DNA from: CADEFX01 sp963806735
GTDB lineage: Bacteria > Pseudomonadota > Alphaproteobacteria > Rhizobiales > Hyphomicrobiaceae
Length of the DNA: 64,000 nucleotides
Reading direction: 5' to 3'
Assembly (NCBI GenBank): GCA_963806735.1
Contig: CAWEBE010000069.1
Span: 164,650 to 228,649 of the forward strand
A model generated the notes under the pieces. The model saw only the letters and a list, made by a program, of their open reading frames with translations. It had not been told where the DNA came from and made no database searches. Made by a program: the position numbers and the translations under genes. Shown here piece by piece: positions 58,692 through 64,000 of this stretch. Position 1 is the first letter of the stretch. Every line of letters begins with the position of its first letter.

Positions 58692-59144
58692 ATGACCGAT
58701 CTGAGCGAGATCTACAACACGCGCATCATCGAGCTGGCAGCGGGCATTTCCGCCGCCCGACGCCTTGCCGACCCCCATGCCACGGCCTCCGCCCATTCCA
58801 AGCTGTGCGGCTCGACAGTGGTCGTCGACCTCAAGGTCAAGGACGGGCGCGTCACAGACTTCGCGCAGACCGTCAAGGCGTGCCTGCTCGGCCAGGCATC
58901 CGCGGCCATCATGGAGCACAATATCATCGGGTCTAGCGCCGATGAGCTTCGGCAAGTAGGCGACGAGATGAGGCGCATGCTGAAGGAGGGCGGCCGGCCT
59001 CCCGACGGCCGGTGGGCCGACCTCGCCGTGCTGGAGCCCGTGCGCGAGGTCAGGGCGCGCCACGCGTCGACCCTGCTGGTTTTCGATGCCGTCGAAAAGG
59101 CCTTGAGCGAGATTGAAGCGAGGAAGAAAGCTACAACGACCTGA
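58692..59144 (+). CDS. NifU/IscU-like iron-sulfur cluster assembly scaffold protein
   Basis: A 150-residue protein of the IscU/NifU N-terminal superfamily, in the variant common in alphaproteobacteria. The start is MTDLSEIYNTRIIELAAGIS; AHSKLCGSTVVVDLKVKDGR carries the first cluster-ligand cysteine and TDFAQTVKACLLGQASAAIM the second. The third IscU cysteine is absent, as in others of this subgroup. LEPVREVRARHASTLLVFDA closes the domain. ATG 58692 was preferred over 58644 since the conserved sequence begins there. It is divergent from folE across 188 bases and is followed by yidD after 34 bases, a frequent gene pair in this order. Confidence 0.88.
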   Translation: MTDLSEIYNTRIIELAAGISAARRLADPHATASAHSKLCGSTVVVDLKVKDGRVTDFAQTVKACLLGQASAAIMEHNIIGSSADELRQVGDEMRRMLKEGGRPPDGRWADLAVLEPVREVRARHASTLLVFDAVEKALSEIEARKKATTT

Positions 59145-59178
59145 GCATCGCGTCTTGTATGCGAGGTGATGCGCAAGA

Positions 59179-59493
59179 ATGTTGACCCCTACTGAGCTGG
59201 CGAAAGCACTCGCACGTGCACCCGTGCATGCCTATCGCTGGACCCTCAAGCCGCTCATCGGCCACGAATGCCGGCATTTGCCGACGTGCTCCGAATATGC
59301 GCTGGAGGCCATAGCGCTGAATGGAGCCTGGCGGGGTGCTTGGCTTGCGGCGGGCCGGGTTTCCCGCTGTCATCCGTGGGGTACCTCGGGCTTCGACCCC
59401 GTACCCGACATTCGCGCCGAGCGCCACCCACTGGCACCCTGGCGCTATGCCGCGCGCCACACGATGCAAGGAATACGACCGAAGGACTCCTGA
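59179..59493 (+). CDS. yidD: Membrane protein insertion efficiency factor YidD
   Basis: A 104-residue protein of the YidD (UPF0161/DUF37) family, which helps insert membrane proteins together with YidC. ALARAPVHAYRWTLKPLIGH is the amphipathic N-terminal helix. The conserved cysteine motif HLPTCSEYALEAIALNGAWR follows and then SRCHPWGTSGFDPVP, the family's second signature. In many bacteria yidD lies beside rnpA and yidC; here, as in other Hyphomicrobiales, it lies behind the NifU-like gene instead. Unlike the genes on its left and right it has no frameshift. Confidence 0.93.
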   Translation: MLTPTELAKALARAPVHAYRWTLKPLIGHECRHLPTCSEYALEAIALNGAWRGAWLAAGRVSRCHPWGTSGFDPVPDIRAERHPLAPWRYAARHTMQGIRPKDS

Positions 59494-59566
59494 ATCCGAA
59501 TCAGGGGCAACGGAAGCGCTTGGGCTGCTGCTCGTTCCACGCGCAACTTTGCGATTGAGCGCAAGA

Positions 59567-60475
59567 TCAACGCGATCCAAGCCGTTTCAGCCGCTCCTCG
59601 GCCTCGGTGGCTCCGAGTTGGCGCGCGCGCTCGTACCACACCTTGGCGGTCGCGGGATCGGGGCGGACACCCCTCGCGCCGAGAAGGCTGAGCTCGATTG
59701 GATCGTAGGTGGCCGCCATGGCCAACGCTCCCTGCGCCAGTCCCGCATCCGCGGCGCGCTGGAAGTAGAGGCGCGCCTCGGCGACGTTGCCTTGCGTCAG
59801 GTGGTCGTTGCCCTTGGTGATGAACCCGAGCGCACGCCTTTGCTCGTCGGAGAGCGTCGGCGGCGGTGCGAGCCGAGCCGACTGGTCATCGGACTTCGGC
59901 TGGCCCACTCCGCTGGGTCCGAGCGAGGCAACGCTCTTGGCGCGCGGCTCCGGATCACCGGGCGCGATCAGGGACGCCGCCGCGATCACAAGCGCCGTCT
60001 TAGTTTCGGCCACCACGGTCCCGTCGACAGTGACGAGCGCGACGGTCACCTCGGATTTGCCCGAGAGCCCTACCGGGAGCACGATCCTGAGGTTGGCGAG
60101 AGCCATGAGTGGAACGGCCCAAGCCCCCGGCGCGATCGAGTGGCCTTCCGTCAAGGCCGCGGACTGAGGCAGGCCGCGTAGCCGAATGAAGCTGTTGCGT
60201 ACAATTGTATCGGGAGGGCCGACCTGAATAGGCAGCGGCGTTTCGGTTGCCGGCTCGGCGAGGATGACTTTGCTGACGTTGAGTACGGGCTGCCCCTGGC
60301 CCTGCACACGCAAGACATGCGGTGGTATTCCATCCAGCTGCCGTTCCACGAGGGCAGCCGTCACGCCGGCACTCATCGCCGGCCCCGTCCCCGACAGCGC
60401 CGATACGGCAACGATCACCAAGAGAGTCTGGGCCGGCGCTGTCCGGCTTTGGCCTCCCCACTGGTGTTGGCCCAC
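59567..60475 (-). CDS. Exported Sel1-repeat protein
   Basis: A protein of about 302 residues. An N-terminal hydrophobic stretch (QTLLVIVAVSALSGTGPAMS) looks like a signal peptide. The central part (about residues 35-170) is beta-rich and unrecognised (NVSKVILAEPATETPLPIQV); the C-terminal part carries two Sel1-like repeats: GNDHLTQGNVAEARLYFQRA and ATAKVWYERARQLGATEAEE. Sel1 repeats bind partner proteins. The start is uncertain: GTG 60475 gives a short leader and TTG 60499 a longer one, neither with a ribosome-binding site; the ATG at 60376 would cut into the signal peptide. This lack of a good start lies next to a suspected breakpoint at about 60.5 kb. Confidence 0.72.
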   Translation of the reverse strand: MGQHQWGGQSRTAPAQTLLVIVAVSALSGTGPAMSAGVTAALVERQLDGIPPHVLRVQGQGQPVLNVSKVILAEPATETPLPIQVGPPDTIVRNSFIRLRGLPQSAALTEGHSIAPGAWAVPLMALANLRIVLPVGLSGKSEVTVALVTVDGTVVAETKTALVIAAASLIAPGDPEPRAKSVASLGPSGVGQPKSDDQSARLAPPPTLSDEQRRALGFITKGNDHLTQGNVAEARLYFQRAADAGLAQGALAMAATYDPIELSLLGARGVRPDPATAKVWYERARQLGATEAEERLKRLGSR

Positions 60476-60535
60476 TCGGTGAGAGGATCCGCATCTCAAG
60501 GCTCCCCGATCGCCGTAAACCGGCCCGCGCGCCAG

Positions 60536-61554
60536 CTACTGCGTCCTCTGTTGCTTGTCGGCTCTCCGGTTGATGCGCATCCCGCTGGCAAGGGACGTCA
60601 GCGCCAGCGAGTGATAGCCGACCGAGCCTCCCGCGAGCGCCGCCGCGATGTTGCCGGGCAAAAGCGGCCCGAAGGTCGGCGAGGTCGAGGTCGATGCGCA
60701 CCCCTTCGGCGACCTCGATCGAGGATGCGCTCATGATGGTGGCGACGATGGCGATTCCGACCACGGTCAGAAGCGTGGGGATGCCGGCCGCCAGCCCCCA
60801 GCCGTCGACCTCGAGCGGTCGCCGGCCGGCGAAGGCGTCGAGGAAGCCGCCGCCCAAAGGGCGGTCAGCAAGCCGCTGCCCAGGGCGTCGTCGAGCCCGA
60901 GGCCGAGGCGGGGAGCACCATGGAACCCCGCGAGCGCGAGCGCGAGGCAGATCGGCAGCACGATCGGCCGGCGCAGGCGGCGGGTCTTCCAAGCACGATG
61001 GCGACCGCGGCGGCGGTCCAGGGCAGCCATCGCTCCGGGCTGCCCGGCTCAACCAGGACAGCGACAGCTGCGATGGCGACCGGCTGGCCGATCGCGGCGC
61101 CGAGGCCCCCCATCACCAGCAGGTAGCCGGTCGCGGCCAGGAAGCCGGAGACCACCGGAAAGGGGATGTAGCGCGCGAGGACTCCGAGGCGCAGCCGGCC
61201 GAGCAGCCAGGCCACGAGGCCGGTGACGAGCGTCGTCGCCGCGACGAAGGTCGAGACCGTCGCAAAGGCGCGCTCCGCGGTCGGGTCGGGCAGGCTTGCC
61301 GCAACGGCCCCGGAGAAAAGCGCGACCACCACGGCGATCGGGTTCTGCAGCGCGCAGATCGTCCCGCGCCAGCTGACGAGCCGGCTGGTCGCGAGCCCCA
61401 TCAGCACCCCGCCGATCAGGGCCAGGGCGATGCCGCGGTCGCGGAGGCCGGACAGCGGGCCCTGGTAGATCATCGTGGCGGCCGAGACGCTGAGGGCGAC
61501 CGCCATCAGGCCGACCACCATCGCCGCGAGGATGCGGGAAGCCGCGTGACCCAT
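60536..61554 (-). pseudogene. SulP-family anion transporter, C-terminally truncated and frameshifted
   Basis: The N-terminal membrane part of a SulP/SLC26 transporter. From ATG 61554 it reads ILAAMVVGLMAVALSVSAAT, MIYQGPLSGLRDRGIALALI and IPFPVVSGFLAATGYLLVMG, typical of SulP. Later parts occur in other frames (PLGGGFLDAF, LAAGIPTLLTVVGIAIVATI). The last readable piece, IAAALAGGSVGYHSLALTSL, ends at a TAG at 60536 after RADKQQRTQ. At that position the sister copy at 61669 goes on for about 340 residues with more helices and STAS. This copy therefore lacks its C-terminal half. At least three frameshifts are visible. It probably is a truncated pseudogene or an assembly join. Confidence 0.7.
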
Positions 61555-61668
61555 CGAGTAGGCGGCACGGTGCCCGGCGGGGGCGTGGCGCTCTTGGTGA
61601 AGTCATCGTGGACGTTTCCCGGGTCTTTCCGGTCAACTTAGCGGCGCCACCCGCCAAGCCAAGCGATC

Positions 61669-63820
61669 TCACCCCGATTGCAGCTCGGAGTCCGCGAGGA
61701 GCGCGGTGGTCCGGCTCAGCCGGCGGGCGAGCGCGGCGGCGATCATCCGGTGGAGGTCGGCGAGCAGCCCCGGGTCGTCGCGGGCCATGCGCGCGAGCGG
61801 CGAGCGTCGAGCCGGAGGAAGGCGCTCGGCGCCTCGGCGACGACGCGGGCGGTGCGCGGGACGCCGGCGTAGAGGCCGATCTCGCCGACCAGCGCGCCGG
61901 GCAGGCAGCGGGCGACCATCACCACGGCACCGTCGTCGGGCCGCGTCACCTCGGCGCGCAGCAGGCCGGAGGTCAGGACCAGCAGGAAGTCGGACGGGTC
62001 GCCCTGGGCGATCACTTCGGCGTCGGCCGGAACCGACACTGCCTCGAAGTAGCCGGATACGTCGGCCGCCGGGTGCCGGCGCTGCAGCTGGTCGACCAGG
62101 CCCGGGACCGCAACGGCGCTGGGGCATCGGCGATCAGCGCGGCCTCGACCTCCTCCAGCGCTTCCTCGAGCCGTGGCAACAGTCGCACGCGGCCCCGCCC
62201 TGCTGGCCGCGGATGAGCCGGGCGGCGGCGGGGTCGAGGCCGGTGAGCACCAGGAGGCCGACGCCGCGCGGCAGGCCTCGTCGAGGCGGGCCAGCGCGCG
62301 GGCGGCCGAGACGTCGATGCCGCGCACCCGCTCGAGGTCGATCAGCACGAAGCGCGGCGCGGGGGTCCGGGCGAGCGCCGCCTCGATGCGGCTGACCAGG
62401 CGGTGGGCGGTGCCGAAGAAGACGTAGCCGGCGAGCACGTAGATCGATCGCCTCGCGGCCGAGCCGCGCGAGCCGGCCTGCTCGGCCTCGGGGCGCTCGA
62501 GGCGCGAGCGCATCCGGGCGGCGGTGGTCTCCAGGCGCACGAAGTCGATGCGGGCGAAGGTCACGATGAAGAACAGCGCCGCCGCCAGCAGGCCGACGGC
62601 GACCCCCCAGAGGAAGCCGAAAGCGGCGGTCACCGCCGGGATGATCAGCACCACCGCGTAGTCGGCCGCCGGCAGGCTGCGCCGCTGGTCGACGAGGGCG
62701 TCGATGAGCATGCTGAGGCCGATGACGAGGATCAGCAGCGCGATAAGGCCGACGGAAGCGTCGCGATCACCGAGGCGCCGAAGGCGAGCGCGGCGACGCA
62801 GACGGCGGCGACGATCAGCCCGTTGGCCCGGCCGGGGCCCATGCGCCGGCCGATCAGCGTCCCGGCGAGGAGATGGTAGCCCGCCGCGCCGCCGCCGGCC
62901 GCGGCGGCGAGGTTGCAGAGGCCGACCGCGCGCAGCTCGCGGTCCGGGTCGATGCGGGCGCCGGTGAGCGACCTCGATCGCCGAGGCGCTGAGCAGCGCC
63001 GGACGACGCTGGTCAGCCGACGATCGCCAGGATGCTCGGCGCCTGCCCCGCAGCGCCCGCCGTCGATGTCGAGCGGCCGCCAGCCGCCGAGCGCCGGCAG
63101 AAGCCGCCGCCGGCGAAGGGCCCGAGCAGCAGGCCGCGCGCCGGCGCCGTCGAGGCCGAGGCCGAGGAGCGAGCGATCAGGTAGAAGCCGCGCCCGCCGC
63201 GAGCAGCGCCAAGGGCAGCACCAGCGGACTCGCGATGCGGCGGGCGAGGCCAGCGCGACCGCGGCCGCGAGGTCGCCCAGGGCAGCCATCTGACCGGGTT
63301 GCCGGGCTCGAAAAGGAGCCCGAGGTTGCGGAGCTCGACCGGAGGGCCGACCGCGATGCCGAGCCCGCCCATGACCAGCAGGTAGCCGGTGGCGGCGAGG
63401 AAGCCGCCGACACCGGGAAGGGGATGAAGCGCGCGACGAAGCCGAGACGCAGGCGGCCGAGCAGCCGGCGCGAGCGCCGCTGGCGGCGGTCGTCACGATG
63501 ACGAGCGCGGCGACGGTGGCGAAGCTCCGCTCCGACGCCGGGTCGGCCATGCCGCCGCGGCGGCGAGCGAGAGGATGACGGCCAGCGCGTCCTGCGGCTG
63601 GGCGATCGAGCCGCGGTAGCCGAAGAGCAGGGCGCCGAGCGCCCATCGCGCCCGCCGAGCAGCGCCAGCGCGATGCCGCGGTCGAGGAAGCGGGCGAGGT
63701 CGCCCTGATAGATGATGGCGGCGAACGAAATGTTGAGGGCGACCGACAGGGTGGAAGGAGCACCGCCGCGGTCAGGACGACGGTACCCAGCCGGCGAACG
63801 GGCGCGACGCGGTCGCCTGG
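61669..63820 (-). pseudogene. SulP-type anion transporter with STAS and cyclic-nucleotide-binding domains, frameshifted
   Basis: Reading across at least five frameshifts gives a transporter of about 715 residues. The membrane part starts SVALNISFAAIIYQGDLARF, continues GYRGSIAQPQDALAVILSL and MGGLGIAVGPPVELRNLGLL, and ends VVLIIPAVTAAFGFLWGVAV (62.6 kb). A STAS domain follows (FVLIDLERVRGIDVSAARAL, about 62.2-62.4 kb). A Crp-type cyclic-nucleotide-binding domain comes last (EVIAQGDPSDFLLVLTSGLL and GALVGEIGLYAGVPRTARVV, about 61.7-62.1 kb), ending LLADSELQSG at 61669. The phosphate-cassette GEIGLY and TARVV are well kept. Such proteins move sulfate, bicarbonate or other anions. G+C is visibly higher than in the left part of the window. 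Confidence 0.75.
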
Positions 63821-63837
63821 CACCGGCGACCGCGTCC

Positions 63838-64000
63838 GCCGCCTCGGCCGCGAGTAGGCGGCGAACACCGTCACCGGCGCCGACAGCCCCTTCAGCTCGA
63901 TGGGCGGCAGGGCGAGGAACGAGACGAAGGCCTCCGCCGCCAGCGCCTCGCGCACCTGGGCGGTGACGAGGATCGCATCCGGCGGCGCGGCGGCGCAGAG
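63838..64000 (-). CDS. Class III adenylate/guanylate cyclase, C-terminal fragment
   Basis: The last 54 or so residues of a class III nucleotide cyclase enter from the right edge: PPDAILVTAQVREALAAEAF then LALPPIELKGLSAPVTVFAA. The I-L-V-T/S...V-R-x-A-L and E-L-K-G-L-S-x-P-V-x-V-F-x-x blocks are the standard end of the CHD domain. The catalytic residues lie upstream, outside the window. The frame then runs on without a stop toward the SulP sequence (RRLGTVVLTAAVLL), so stop codon and SulP start cannot be placed, perhaps because of a frameshift. A cyclase directly ahead of a transporter with a cyclic-nucleotide domain suggests a functional pair. Confidence 0.65.

Noticed and set aside
60000..61052. 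Minus-strand frame of 350 codons across Sel1 and the SulP end
   Set aside because: It carries a stretch of SulP sequence in the middle but its second half is antisense-like noise over the Sel1 gene; it is a by-product of frameshifts in SulP.

Overview
The window looks like a chromosomal segment of a high-G+C alphaproteobacterium of the order Hyphomicrobiales (Bradyrhizobium/Rhodoplanes/Pseudolabrys-like). This rests on gene content and order: serB divergent from miaA-ilvB-ilvN, the set CBS/patatin/hisI/folE/NifU-like/yidD, Liv-type transporters with an acyl-CoA ligase inside the operon, a DUF3126 gene next to cysE, and typical alphaproteobacterial intergenic palindromes. I see no rRNA, tRNA, CRISPR array, insertion sequence or prophage.

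Layout. 1-9.2 kb: end of an MFS exporter, a frameshifted NMT1-type binding protein, an MBL hydrolase, a DsbA-like protein, a rhomboid protease, a DUF1003 membrane protein, ettA with a one-base frameshift, a TauE-type exporter, a VOC protein and trmO. 9.2-26.8 kb: a catabolic-looking block with a ThDP-dependent enzyme, a Rieske oxygenase, a Liv-type ABC transporter with an embedded acyl-CoA ligase, a cytochrome P450 with its own small ferredoxin, an HtrA-like protein lacking its catalytic triad, a class II aldolase, a carboxymuconolactone-decarboxylase-like protein, a 3-hydroxyisobutyrate-dehydrogenase-like enzyme, an SDR and a MetE-like protein. 26.9-29.8 kb: ECF sigma factor, membrane anti-sigma factor and secreted subtilisin-like protease. 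The outer domain of the anti-sigma factor reads like a subtilisin propeptide, which makes this the best candidate here for an undescribed signalling system.

29.9-36 kb: a GMC oxidoreductase and the conserved but biochemically undefined trio of ATP-grasp, alpha-E and transglutaminase-like proteins, then serB. 36-41.5 kb: miaA, ilvB, a glutathione S-transferase wedged between ilvB and ilvN, a LysE exporter and a methyltransferase. 41.7-52.1 kb: a YfhO-like membrane protein, a second acyl-CoA ligase, a fused enoyl-CoA hydratase/3-hydroxyacyl-CoA dehydrogenase, a class V aminotransferase, an alpha/beta hydrolase, cysE, a frameshifted DUF3126 gene and a gamma carbonic anhydrase. 52.1-56 kb: a LapG-like cysteine peptidase, a double PilZ protein, a PAS protein, a second rhomboid and a CBS protein.

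56-64 kb is damaged. Patatin, hisI and folE each carry several frameshifts. NifU-like, yidD and a Sel1 protein follow intact. From about 60.5 kb the sequence becomes visibly richer in G+C and holds two tandem, heavily frameshifted SulP anion transporter genes, one with STAS and cyclic-nucleotide-binding domains, next to the tail of a class III nucleotide cyclase. Clustering of indels in genes that are normally essential points to poor consensus quality or a contig edge rather than real gene decay. The truncated SulP copy and the unanchored start of the Sel1 gene meet at one point, which could be a rearrangement or an assembly join.
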